From NCBI RefSeq assembly GCF_949987515.2, contig NW_027192651.1, positions 4,526,001-4,590,000 of the forward strand: a DNA stretch of 64,000 bases. The letters are read 5' to 3'. The DNA comes from Delphinus delphis. Its lineage: Eukaryota; Chordata; Mammalia; Artiodactyla; Delphinidae. Position 1 is the first letter of the stretch. Every line of letters begins with the position of its first letter. This document shows, in pieces, positions 11,058 through 23,696 of the stretch. Position numbers and translations under genes: made by a program. The notes beneath the pieces are model-generated. The model saw only the letters and a list, made by a program, of their open reading frames with translations, was not told where the DNA came from and did no database searches.

Positions 11058-12637
11058 TATAGTTTAGGGAAATTAAAATCAAAAAGACACAGAAACCCCA
11101 AAGTTTGGAACGGCTCTGTTTACAAGAACCTCGTTTACAGTACAAGTTCAACATGGCAGAAAGTGAAAAATGGATAAAGAAGTTGTGGTATTTACTTACA
11201 AAGCAATATCACTCAGCAATGAAATCTATGTCATCAGGCCCTTAGCAGCACAATGAGTGGATTCAGGTATGATGATTCTAACTGAAATAAGTCACACAGA
11301 AAAAGAAACATCATAAGTTATCACTAATACACGGAATGTAAACTTGGCTACACAGGAACTGAATTACAGAAGAGAACAGGGTCTCAAATTCAGAAAACCA
11401 CCTTATGCTTGCTTAAGGGGAAAGGTGAGTTGGGGTGCTGCATAAAACCAGAGATTGAAATGAGCACAGATAAAGTTCCTTAAGCCAAATATGGAATAGA
11501 CAAGAGCTACTCCTTGCTCAACGAAGTGGACTCAACACCCCATATTAAACGCCTAAGAATGTACCTGACTAGTAAGTATCTTAAAACCTATGGATTGCTA
11601 TGTCTCCGAAAGAGAATCAAGCATGTGTACAGGGTCATAAACGCAGCAGTGACAGGATTGGAGAGATTCGGTGAGCAAATGAAGACCCTTTGAAGTCATA
11701 TTGCATGGTACCCATTCCACAGGTTTCAACTACCCAGGTTTAAGGTATTCTTCCTTCAGCTAAAACATGCATGTGGAACCTAGAGTATGATCAACCGTGT
11801 GAAAGGGAGACGTGTTCAAATATGTCTCAGTTTTCGTACCCTGGTACTCGGGTGCAACATTCCAGACGCTTTACTAACACTCTCCCGACTTGGAGAGTCA
11901 GTCCCTTTAACCTCCTGTTTGGCCCAGTTTGCAATTTCTGCGGAAGATGAACAGGAATAGCGAGAACCAATGAGAGACTAGCTGGAGGTGTCTGGACGGG
12001 CAAATTTAACTCTCATTTCCCACCAGGAAGAGGAATTAACCAAAGGCTCAGCGTGCCGTGCCGGAACCAGATTAGGGCCTGAAGCCATCCTGCGGTGTTG
12101 TGGCCAGCTCACAAGAAAGCGAGTTGAAGAAAGGAGCTCAGGGGCACTGTAATTCACAAACCTGCAGAGTTATAAATGACAGCTATCGTCCAAAAATATA
12201 CTAAAGTTAGGCTGCCAAGAGGACTTGAAAGCGGGGCAGAATTGCAGGAAACCGATTTCAGGAGGTAGACTGGAATTGCATTGAAAGCATAGGAAAAGAG
12301 GCAGAACGTCCACAATGATGCACTTGGCCAAAAAGGGCGTATGCGATTTTTCCTGAATATGTTCAGGAAAAAACGCATACGCCCTTTTTGGCCAACCAAG
12401 CAAGCTTGCAAAGGAAATCTGCACTACAATGAAGTCTCACTTCCCCCCGGTCAAAAGGGCCATCTGAAAAAAGTGTAAAATCCAGAAAGGCAGGACATGC
12501 CATGGAGAACTGGGAGCCTTGTTATGCTGATGGGCGGGATGTAAATTGCCAACAGACACTCGGGAGAAGTGTATGGTGTTTCCTGAAACATCCAAAAAAC
12601 AAAGCAACAGAGCCTAGGGCACTTCCACTTATGGTCC
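11058..12637 (+). repeat. Satellite unit 8
   Basis: Length 1,580 bp, near-copy of unit 3 at an offset of 7,899 bp. Its differences are AGGGTCATAA near 11,630 and ACATCCAAAAAAC near 12,588. Confidence 0.95.
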
Positions 12638-14217
12638 TATAGCTTAGGGAAATTAAAATCAAAAAGACACAGCCACCCCAAAGTTTGGGACGCCTCTGTT
12701 TACAAGAACCTCATTTACCGTACAAGTTCAATATCACAGAAAGTGAAAAATGGATAAAGAACTTGTGGTACTTACGTACAATGCAGTATCACTCAGCAAT
12801 GAAATCTATGTCATCAGGCCCGTAGCAGCATAATGAGTGGATTCAGGTATGATGATTCTAACTGAAATAAGTCACACAGAAAAAGAAACATCATAAGTTA
12901 TCACTAATACACGGAATGTAAACTTGGCTACACAGGAACTGAATTACCAAACAGAACAGGGTCTCAAATTTAGAAAACCACCTTATGCTTGCTTAAGGGG
13001 AAAGGTGAGTTGGGGTGCTGCATAAAACCAGAGATTGAAATGAGCACAGCTAAATTTCCTTAAGCCAAATATGGAATAGACAAGAGCTACTCCTTGTTCA
13101 ACGAAATGGACTCAACACCGCATATTAAACGCCTAAGAATGTACCTGACTAGTAAGTATCTTAAAACCTATGGATTGCTATGTCTCCGAGAGAGAATCAA
13201 GCATGTGTACAGGGGCATAAACGCAGCAGTGACAGGATTGGAGAGGTTCGGTGAGCAAATGAAGACCCTTTGAAGTCATATTGCATGGTACCCATTCCAC
13301 GGGTTTCAACTACCCAGGTTTAAGGTATTCTTCCTTCAGCTAAAACATGCATGTGGAACCTAGAGTATGATCAACCGTGTTATTGGGAGACGTGTTCAAA
13401 TATGTCTCAGTTTTCGTACCCTGGTACTCGGGTGCAACATTCCAGACGCTTTACTAACACTCTCCCGACTTGGAGAGTCAGTCCCTTTAACCTCCTGTTT
13501 GGCCCAGTTTGCAATTTCTGCGGAAGATGAACAGGAATAGCGAGAACCAATGAGAGACTAGCTGGAGGTGTCTGGACGGGCAAATTTAACTCTCATTTCC
13601 CACCAGGAAGAGGAATTAACCAAAGGCTCAGCGTGCCGTGCCGGAACCAGATTAGGGCCTGAAGCCATCCTGCGGTGTTGCGGCCAGCTCACAAGAAAGC
13701 GAGTTGAAGAAAGGAGCTCAGGGGCACTGTAATTCACAAACCTGCAGAGTTATAAATGACAGCTATCGTCCAAAAATATACTAAAGTAAGGCTGCCAAGA
13801 GGACTTGAAAGCGGGGCAGAATTGCAGGAAACCGATTTCAGGAGGTAGACTGGAATTGCATTGAAAGCATAGGAAAAGAGGCAGAACGTCCACAATGATG
13901 CACTTCGCCAAAAAGGGCGTATGCGATTTTTCCTGAATATGTTCAGGAAAAAACGCATACGCCCTTTTTGGCCAACCAAGCAAGCTTGCAAAGGAAATCT
14001 GCACTACAATGAAGTCTCACTTCCCCCCGGTCAAAAGGGCCATCTGAAAAAAGTGTAAAATCCAGAAAGGCAGGACATGCCATGGAGAACTGGGAGCCTT
14101 GTTATGCTGATGGGCGGGATATAAATTGCCAACAGACACTCGGGAGAAGTGTATGGTGTTTCCTGAAACATCTAAAAAACAAAGCAACAGAGCCTAGGGC
14201 ACTTCCACTTATGGTCC
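12638..14217 (+). repeat. Satellite unit 9
   Basis: Length 1,580 bp, near-copy of unit 4. Private variants are GTTATTGGGAG near 13,380 and GGGATATAAATTG near 14,118. Confidence 0.95.
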
Positions 14218-15797
14218 TATAGTTTAGGGAAATTAAAATCAAAAAGACACAGCCACCCCAAAGTTTGGAACGGCTCTGTTTACAAGAACCTCGTTTACAG
14301 TACAAGTTCAACATGGCAGAAAGTGAAAAATGGATAAAGAAGTTGTGGTATTTACTTACAAAGCAATATCACTCAGCAATGAAATCTATGTCATCAGGCC
14401 CTTAGCAGCACAATGAGTGGATTCAGGTATGATGATTCTAACTGAAATAAGTCACACAGAAAAAGAAACATCATAAGTTATCACTAATACACGGAATGTA
14501 AACTTGGCTACACAGGAACTGAATTACAGAACAGAACAGGGTCTCAAATTTAGAAAACCACCTTATGCTTGCTTAAGGGGAAAGGTGAGTTGGGGTGCTG
14601 CATAAAACCAGAGATTGAAATGAGCACAGATAAAGTTCCTTAAGCCAAATATGGAATAGACAAGAGCTACTCCTTGCTCAACGAAGTGGACTCAACACCC
14701 CATATTAAACGCCTAAGAATGTACCTGACTAGTAAGTATCTTAAAACCTATGGATTGCTATGTCTCCGAAAGAGAATCAAGCATGTGTACAGGGGCATAA
14801 ACGCAGCAGTGACAGGATTGGAGAGGTTCGGTGAGCAAATGAAGACCCTTTGAAGTCATATTGCATGGTACCCATTCCACGGGTCTCAACTCTCCAGGTT
14901 TAAGGTATTCTTCCTTCAGCTAAAACATGCATGTGGAACCTAGAGTATGATCAACCGTGTTATCGGGAGACGTGTTCAAATATGTCTCAGTTTTCGTACC
15001 CTGGTACTCGGGTGCAACATTCCAGACGCTTTACTAACACTCTCCCGACTTGGAGAGTCAGTCCCTTTAACCTCCTGTTTGGCCCAGTTTGCAATTTCTG
15101 CGGAAGATGAACAGGAATAGCGAGAACCAATGAGAGACTAGCTGGAGGTGTCTGGACGGGCAAATTTAACTCTCATTTCCCACCAGGAAGAGGAAATAAC
15201 CAAAGGCTCAGCGTGCCGTGCCGGATCCAGATTAGGGCCTGAAGCCATCCTGCGGTGTTGCGGCCTGCTCAAAAGAAAGCGAGTTGAAGAAAGGAGCTCA
15301 GGGGCACTGTAAATCACAAACCTGCAGAGTTATAAATGACAGCTATCGTCCGGAAATATACAGAAATAAGGCTGCCAAGAGGACTTGAAAGCGGGGCAGA
15401 ATTGCAGGAAACCGATTTCAGGAGGTAGACTGGAATTGCATTGAAAGCATAGGAAAAGAGGCAGAACGTCCACAATGATGCACTTGGCCAAAAGGGGCGT
15501 ATGCGTTTTTTCCTGAATATATTCAGGAAAAAACGCATACGCCCTTTTTGGCCAACCAAGCAAGCTTGCAAAGGAAATCTGCACTACAATGAAGTCTCAC
15601 TTCCCCCCGGTCAAAAGGGCCATCTGAAAAAAGTGTAAAATCCAGAAAGGCAGGACAGGCCATGGAGACCTGGGAGCCTTGTTATGCTGATGGGCGGGAT
15701 GTAAATTGCCAACAGACACTTGGGAGAAGTGTATGGTGTTTCCTGAAACATCTAAAAAACAAAGCAACAGAGCCTAGGGCACTTCCACTTATGGTCC
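14218..15797 (+). repeat. Satellite unit 10 (mosaic of unit 5 and unit 7 types)
   Basis: Length 1,580 bp. It begins like unit 5 and keeps CCGGATCCAG with CCTGCTCAAAAG. It then takes GTAAATCAC and CGTCCGGAAATATACAG as in unit 7. It ends with GGAGACCTGG and ACACTTGGGAG, which recur together in unit 38. Confidence 0.95.
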
Positions 15798-17376
15798 TAT
15801 AGCTTAGGGAAATTAAAATCAAAAAGACACAGCCACCCCAATGTTTGGGACGCCTCTGTTTACAAGAACCTCGTTTACCATACAAGTTCAATATCACAGA
15901 ATGTGAAAAATGGATAAAGAAGTTGTGGTACTTACGTACAATGCAGTATCACTCAGCAATGAAATCTATGTCATCGGGCCCGTAGCAGCATAATGAGTGG
16001 ATTCAGGTACAATGATTCTAACTGAAATAAGTCACACAGAAAAAGAAACATCATAAGATATCACTAATACACGGAATGTAAACTTGGCTACACAGGAACT
16101 GAATTCCAAAACAGAACAGGGTCTCAAATTTAGAAAACCAACTTATGCTTGCTTAAGGGTAAAGGTGAGTGGGGTGCTGCATGAAACCAGAGATCGAAAT
16201 GAGCACAGATAAAGTTCCTTAAGCCAAATATGGAATAGACAAGAGCTACTCCTTGCTCAACGAAATGGACTCAACACCGCATATTAAACACCTAAGAATG
16301 TACCTGACTAGTAAGTATCTTAAAACCTATGGATTGCTATGTCTCCAAAAGAGAATCAAGCATGTGTACAGGGGCATAAACGCAGCAGTGATAGGATTGT
16401 AGAGGTTCGGTGAGCAAATGAAGACCCTTTGAAGTCATATTGCATGGTACCCATTCCACGGGTTTCAACTACCCAGGTTTAAGGTATTCTTCCTTCAGCT
16501 AAAACATGCATGTGGAACCTCGAGTATGATCAACCATGTGATCGGGAGACGTGTTCAAATATGTCTCAGTTTTCGTACCCTGGTACTCAGGTGCAACATT
16601 CCAGACGCTTTACTAACACTCTCCCGACTTGGAGAGTCAGTCCCTTTAACCTCCTGTTTGGCCCAGTTTGCAATTTCTGCGGAAGATGAACAGGAATAGC
16701 GAGAACCAATGAGAGACTAGCTGGAGGTGTCTGGACGGGCAAATTTAACTCTCATTTCCCACCAGGAAGAGGAATTAACCAAAGGCTCAGCGTGCCATGC
16801 CGGAACCAGATTAGGGCCTGAAGCCATCCTGCGGTGTTGCGGCCAGCTCACAAGAAAGCGAGTTGAAGAAAGGAGTTCAGGGACACTGTAATGCACAAAC
16901 CTGCAGAGTTATAAATGACAGCTATCGTCCAAAAATATACTAAAGTAAGGCTGCCAAGAGGACTTGAAAGCGGGGCAGAATTGCAGGAAACCGATTTCAG
17001 GAGGTAGACTGGAATTGCATTGAAAGCATAGGAAAAGAGGCAGAACGTCCACAATGATGCACTTGGCCAAAAAGGGCGTATGCGTTTTTTCCTGATTATA
17101 TTCAGGAAAAAACGCATACGCCCTTTTTGGCCAACCAAGCAAGCTTGCAAAGGAAATCTGCACTACAATGAAGTCTCACTTCCCCCCGGTCAAAAGGGCC
17201 ATCTGAAAAAAGTGTAAAATCCAGAAAGGCAGGACAGGCCATGGAGAACTGGGAGCCTTGTTATGCTGATGGGCGGGATGTAAATTGCCAGCAGACACTC
17301 GGGAGAAGTGTATGGTGTTTCCTGAAACATCTAAAAAACAAAGCAACAGAGCCTAGGGCACTTCCACTTATGGTCC
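15798..17376 (+). repeat. Satellite unit 11
   Basis: Length 1,579 bp; one base is lost near 16,170 (GTGAGTGGGGTG). Diagnostics are CCCAATGTTTGG, TTTACCATAC, GAATGTGAAA, AGAGATCGAAATG, CTCGAGTATG, and GAGTTCAGGGACACTG, the last marking the C haplotype. The palindrome centre reads CTGATTATATTCAG. Confidence 0.95.
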
Positions 17377-18956
17377 TATAGCTTAGGGAAATTAAAATCA
17401 AAAAGACACAGCCACCCCAAAGTTTGGAACGGCTCTGTTTACAAGAACCTCGTTTACAGTACAAGTTCAACATCGCAGAAAGTGAAAAATGGATAAAGAA
17501 GTTGTGGTATTTACTTACAAAGCAATATCACTCAGCAATGAAATCTATGTCATCAGGCCCTTGGCAGCACAATGAGTGGATTCAGGTATGATGATTCTAA
17601 CTGAAATAAGTCACACAGAAAAAGAAACATCATAAGATATCAGTAATACACGGAATGTAAACTTGGCTACACAGGAACTGAATTACAGAACAGAACAGGG
17701 TCTCAAATTTAGAAAGCCAACTTATGCTTGCTTAAGGGGAAAGGTGAGTTGGGGTGCTGCATAAAACCAGAGATTGAAATGAGCACAGATAAAGTTCCTT
17801 CAGCCAAATATGGAATAGACAAGAGCTACTCCTTGCTCAACGAAATGGACTCAACACCCCATATTAAACACCTAAGAATGTACCTGACTAGTAAGTATCT
17901 TAAAACCTATGGATTGCTATGTCTCCAAAAGAGAATCAAGCATGTGTACAGGGGCATAAATGCAAAAGTGATAGGATTGTAGAGGTTCGGTGAGCAAATG
18001 AAGACCCTTTGATGTCATATTGCATGGTACCCATTCCACGGGTCTCAACTCTACAGGTTTAAGGTATTCTTCCTTCAGCTAAAACATGCATGTGGAACCC
18101 AGAGTATGATCAACCATGTGATCGGGAGACGTGTTCAAATATGTCTCAGTTTTCGTACCCTGGTACTCGGGTGCAACATTCCAGACGCTTTACTAACACT
18201 CTCCCGACTTGGAGAGTCAGTCCCTTTAACCTCCTGTTTGGCCCAGTTTGCAATTTCTGCGGAAGATGAACAGGAATAGCGAGAGCCAATGAGAGACTAG
18301 CTGGAGGTGTCTGGACGGGCAAATTTAACTCTCATTTCCCACCAGGAAGAGGAATTAACCAAAGGCTCAGCGTGCCGTGCCGGAACCAGATTAGGGCCTG
18401 AAGCCATCCTGCGGTGTTGCGGCCAGCTCACAAGAAAGCGAGTTGAAGAAAGGAGCTCAGGGGCACTGTAATTCACAAACCTGCAGAGTTATAAATGACA
18501 GCTATCGTCCAAAAATATACTGAAGTAAGGCTGCCAAGAGGACTTGAAAGCGGGGCAGAATTGCAGGAAACCGATTTCAGGAGGTAGACTGGAATTGCAT
18601 TGAAAGCATAGGAAAAGAGGCAGAACGTCCACAATGATGCACTTGGCCAAAAAGGGCATATGCGTTTTTTCCTGAATATATTCAGGAAAAAACGCATATG
18701 CACTTTTTGGCCAACCAAGCAAGCTTGCAAAGGAAATCTGCACTACAATGAAGTCTCACTTCCCCCCGGTCAAAAGGGCCATCTGAAAAAAGTGTAAAAT
18801 CCAGAAAGGCAGGACAGGCCATGGAGAACTGGGAGCCTTGTTATGTTGATGGGCGGGATGTAAAGTGCCAACAGACACTCGGGAGAAGTGTATGGTGTTT
18901 CCTGAAACATCTAAAAAACAAAGCAACAGAGCCTAGGGCACTTCCACTTATGGTCC
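17377..18956 (+). repeat. Satellite unit 12
   Basis: Length 1,580 bp. C at 17,801 replaces A in the CCTTAAGCC motif and removes a stop; the same change occurs in unit 26. Other variants are GCAAAAGTG, TTTGATGTC, CTCTACAGG, and a palindrome changed on both arms. Confidence 0.95.
18643..18714. repeat. Palindrome copy with matched changes on both arms
   Basis: The left arm has A at 18,658 where the array has G, and the right arm has T at 18,699 where the array has C. These two positions pair with each other, so the stem stays intact through a double change. One further change, A at 18,702, is unpaired. Confidence 0.85.
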
Positions 18957-20536
18957 TATAGCTTAGGGAAATTTAAATCAAAAAGACACAGCCACCCCAA
19001 AGTTTGGGACGCCTCTGTTTACAAGAACCTCGTTTACCGTACAAGTTCAATATCACAGAAAGTGAAAAATGGATAAAGAACTTGTGGTACTTATGTACAA
19101 TGCAGTATCACTCAGCAATGAAATCTATGTCATCAGGCCCGTAGCAGCATAAGGAGTGGATTCAGGTACGATGATTCTAACTGAAATAATTCACACAGAA
19201 AAAGAAACATCATAAGATATCACTAATACACGGAATGTAAACTTGGCTACACAGGAACTGAATTCCAAAACAGAACAGGGTCTCAAATTTCTAAAACCAA
19301 CTTATGCTTGCTTAAGGGGAAAGGTGAGTTGGGGTGCTGCATAAAACCAGAGATTGAAATGAGCACAGATAAAGTTCCTTAAGCCAAATATGGAATAGAC
19401 AAGAGCTACTCCTTGCTCAACTAAATGGACTCAACTCCCCATATTAAACGCCTAAGAATGTACCTGACTAGTAAGTATCTTAAAACCTATGGATTGCTAT
19501 GTCTCCTAAAGAGAATCAAGCATGTGTACAGGGGCATAAACGCAGCAGTGATAGGATAGGAGAGGTTCGGTGAGCAAATGAAGACCCTTTGAAGTCATAT
19601 TGCATGGTACCCATTCCACGGGTCTCAACTCTCCAGGTTTAAGGTATTCTTCCTTCAGCTAAAACATGCATGTGGAACCCAGAGTATGATCAACCGTGTG
19701 AACGGGAGACATGTTCAAATATGTCTCTGTTTTCCTCCCCTGTTACTCGGGTGTAACATTCCAGATGCTTTACTAACACTCTCCCCACTTGGAGATTCAG
19801 CGCCTTTAACCTCCTGTTTGGCACAGTTTGCAATTTCTGCGGAAGATGAACAGGAATAGCGAGAACCAATGAGAGACTAGCTGGAGGTGTCTGGACGGGC
19901 AAATTTAACTCTCATTTTCCACCAGGAAGAGAAAATAACCAAAGGCTCAGCGTGCCATGCCGGAACCAGATTAGGGCCTGAAGCCATCCTGCGGTGTTGC
20001 GGCCAGCTCAAAAGAAAGCGAGTTGAAGAAAGGAGCTCAGGGGCACTGTAATTCACAAACCTGCAGAGTTATAAATGACAGCTATCGTCCAAAAATATAC
20101 TGAAGTAAGGCTGCCAAGAGGACTTGAATGCGGGGCAGAATTGCAGGAAACCGATTTCAGGAGGTAGACTGGAATTGCATTGAAAGCATAGGAAAAGAGG
20201 CAGAACGTCCACAATGATGCACTTGGCCAAAAAGGGCGTATGCGTTTTTTCCTGAATATATTCAGGAAAAAACGCATACGCCCTTTTTGGCCAACCAAGC
20301 AAGCTTGCAAAGGAAATCTGCACTACAATGAAGTCTCACTTCCCACCGGTCAAAAGGGCCATCTGAAAAAAGTGTAAAATCCAGAAAGGCAGGACAGGCC
20401 ATGGAGAACTGGGAGCCTTGTTATGCTGATGGGCGGGATGTAAATTGCCAGCAGACACTCGGGAGAAGTGTATGGTGTTTCCTGAAACATCTAAAAAACA
20501 AAGCAACAGAGCCTAGGGCACTTCCACTTATGGTCC
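18957..20536 (+). repeat. Satellite unit 13
   Basis: Length 1,580 bp and unusually variant-rich: AAATTTAAATC, AATAATTCAC, TTTCTAAAACC, CTCCTAAAG and ATAGGATAGG. A subfamily tract at about 19,620-19,830 carries further private changes (TCTCTGTTTTCCTC, TGTTACTCGGGTGTAAC, GGAGATTCAGCG). The palindrome is perfect. Confidence 0.95.
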
Positions 20537-22116
20537 TATAGCTTAGGGAAATTAAAATCAAAAAGACACAGCCACCCCAAAGTTTGGAACGGCTCTGTTT
20601 ACAAGAACCTCGTTTACAGTACAAGTTCAACATCGCAGAAAGTGAAAAATGGATAAAGAAGTTGTGGTATTTACTTACAAAGCAATATCACTCAGCAATG
20701 AAATCTATGTCATCAGGCCCTTCGCAGCACAATGAGTGGATTCAGGTATGATGATTCTAACTGAAATAAGTCACACAGAAAAAGAAACATCATAAGATAT
20801 CACTAATACACGGAATGTAAACTTGGCTACACAGGAACTGAATTACAGAACAGAACAGGGTCTCAAATTTAGAAAACCAACTTATGCTTGCTTAAGGGGA
20901 AAGGTGAGTTGGGGTGCTGCAGAAAACCAGAGATTGAAATGAGCACAGATAAAGTTCCTTAAGCCAAATATGGAATAGACAAGAGCTACTCCTTGCTCAA
21001 CGAAATGGACTCAACACCGCATATTAAACGCCTAAGAATGTACCTGACTAGTAAGTATCTTAAAACCTATGGATTGCTCTGTCTCCGAAAGAGAATCAAG
21101 CATGTGTACAGGGGCATAAACGCAGCAGTGATAGGATTGGAGAGGTTCGGTGAGCAAATGAAGACCCTTTGAAGTCATATTGCATGATACCCATTCCACG
21201 GGTTTCAACTACCCAGGTTTAAGGTATTCTTCCTTCAGCTAAAACATGCATGTGGAACCTAGAGCATGATCAACCATGTGATCGGGAGACGTGTTCAAAT
21301 ATGTCTCAGTTTTCGTACCCTGGTACTCGGGTGCAACATTCCAGACGCTTTACTAACACTCTCCCGACTTGGAGAGTCAGTCCCTTTAACCTCCTGCTTG
21401 GCCCAGTTTGCAATTTCTGCGGAAGATGAACAGGAATAGCGAGAACCAATGAGAGACTAGCTGGAGGTGTCTGGACGGGCAAATTTAACTCTCATTTCCC
21501 ACCAGGAAGAGGAATTAACCAAAGGCTCAGCGTGCCATGCCGGAACCAGATTAGGGCCTGAAGCCATCCTGCGGTGTTGCGGCCAGCTCACAAGAAAGCG
21601 AGTTGAAGAAAGGAGTTCAGGGACACTGTAATGCACAAACCTGCAGAGTTATAAATGACAGCTATCGTCCAAAAATATACTGAAGTAAGGCTGCCAAGAG
21701 GACTTGAAAGCGGGGCAGAATTGCAGGAAACCGATTTCAGGAGGTAGACTGGAATTGCATTGAAAGCATAGGAAAAGAGGCAGAACGTCCACAATGATGC
21801 ACTTGGCCAAAAAGGGCGTATGCGTTTTTTCCTGATTATATTCAGGAAAAAACGCATACGCCCTTTTTGGCCAACCAAGCAAGCTTGCAAAGGAAATCTG
21901 CACTACAATGAAGTCTCACTTCCCCCCGGTCAAAAGGGCCATCTGAAAAAAGTGTAAAATCCAGAAAGGCAGGACAGGCCATGGAGAACTGGGAGCCTTG
22001 TTATGCTGATGGGCGGGATGTAAATTGCCAGCAGACACTCGGGAGAAGTGTATGGTGTTTCCTGAAACATCTAAAAAACAAAGCAACGGAGCCTAGGGCA
22101 CTTCCACTTATGGTCC
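20537..22116 (+). repeat. Satellite unit 14
   Basis: Length 1,580 bp. The first half is the ancestor-like form of units 17, 19 and 22 (TTGCTCTGTC, GCATGATACC, AGAGCATG). The second half matches unit 11 at an offset of 4,740 bp (GAGTTCAGGGACAC, CTGATTATATT). Confidence 0.95.
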
Positions 22117-23696
22117 TATAGCTTAGGGAAATTAAAATCAAAAAGACACAGCCACCCCAAAGTTTGGAACGGCTCTGTTTACAAGAACCTCGTTTACAGT
22201 ACAAGTTCAACATCGCAGAAAGTGAAAAATGGATAAAGAAGTTGTGGTATTTACTTACAAAGCAATATCACTCAGCAATGAAATCTATGTCATCAGGCCC
22301 TTCGCAGCACAATGAGTGGATTCAGGTATGATGATTCTAACTGAAATAAGTCACACAGAAAAAGAAACATCATAAGATATCAGTAATACACGGAATGTAA
22401 ACTTGGCTACACAGGAACTGAATTACAGAACAGAACAGTGTCTCAAATTTAGAAAGCCAACTTATGCTTGCTTAAGGGGAAAGGTGAGTTGGAGTGCTGC
22501 ATAAAACCAGAGATTGAAATGAGTACAGATAAAGTTCCTTAAGCCAAATATGGAATAGACAAGAGCTACTCCATGCTCAACGAAATGGACTCAACACCCC
22601 ATATTAAACACCTAAGAATGTACCTGACTAGTAAGTATCTTAAAACCTATGGATTGCTATGTCTCCAAAAGAGAATCAAGCATGTGTACAGGGGCATAAA
22701 TGCAGCAGTGATAGGATTGTAGAGGTTCGGTGAGCAAATGAAGACCCTTTGAAGTCATATTGCATGGTACCCATTCCACGGGTCTCAACTCTCCAGGTTT
22801 AAGGTATTCTTCCTTCAGCTAAAACATGCATGTGGAACCCAGAGTATGATCAACCATGTGATCGGGAGACGTGTTCAAATATGTCTCAGTTTTCGTACCC
22901 TGGTACTCGGGTGCAACATTCCAGACGCTTTACTAACACTCTCCCGACTTGGAGAGTCAGTCCCTTTAACCTCCTGTTTGGCCCAGTTTGCAATTTCTGC
23001 GGAAGATGAACAGGAATAGCGAGAACCAATGAGAGACTAGCTGGAGGTGTCTGGACGGGCAAATTTAACTCTCATTTCCCACCAGGAAGAGGAATTAACC
23101 AAAGGCTCAGCGTGCCGTGCCGGAACCAGATTAGGGCCTGAAGCCATCCTGCGGTGTTGCGGCCAGCTCACAAGAAAGCGAGTTGAAGAAAGGAGCTCAG
23201 GGGCACTGTAATTCACAAACCTGCAGAGTTATAAATGACAGCTATCGTCCAAAAATATACTGAAGTAAGGCTTCCAAGAGGACTTGGAAGTGGGGCAGAA
23301 TTGCAGGAAACCGATTTCAGGAGGTAGACTGGAATTGCATTGAAAGCATAGGAAAAGAGGCAGAACGTCCACAATGATGCACTTGGCCAAAAAGGGCGTA
23401 TGCGTTTTTTCCTGAATATATTCAGGAAAAAACGCATACGCCCTTTTTGGCCAACCAAGCAAGCTTGCAAAGGAAATCTGCACTACAATGAAGTCTCACT
23501 TCCCCCCGGTCAAAAGGGCCATCTGAAAAAAGTGTAAAATCCAGAAAGGCAGGACAGGCCATGGAGAACTGGAAGCCTTGTTATGCTGATGGGCGGGATG
23601 TAAATTGCCAACAGACACTCGGGAGAAGTGTATGGTGTTTCCTGAAACATCTAAAAAACAAAGCAACAGAGCCTAGGGCACTTCCACTTATGGTCC
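22117..23696 (+). repeat. Satellite unit 15
   Basis: Length 1,580 bp. The first half pairs with unit 12 (AAAGCCAAC, TTGTAGAGG). The second half is the A haplotype (GGCTTCCAAGAGG, AAGTGGGGC, ACTGGAAGCC), repeated in units 20 and 23. Private variants are ACAGTGTCTC, TTGGAGTGC and CTCCATGCTC. Confidence 0.95.

Larger units (their letters stand above)
10656..14869 (+). repeat. Five-unit-offset duplicated block, copy 2
   Basis: This is the counterpart of 2,757-6,970. Differences from copy 1 include T for C near 11,543, GTCATAA for GGCATAA near 11,635, CTCCGAGAG for CTCCTAGAG near 13,187, ATAAATT for GTAAATT near 14,121 and CACTAATA for CACGAATA near 14,482. Divergence is much higher than in the 3,157-bp dimer, so this duplication is older. 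Confidence 0.88.

Noticed and set aside
17728..17982. Sense frames at 17,728-17,982 and 39,848-40,132
   Set aside because: Both exist because C replaces A in CCTTAAGCC (17,801 and 39,921), removing a stop. The region is LINE-1 3' UTR-like and non-coding in all other units.
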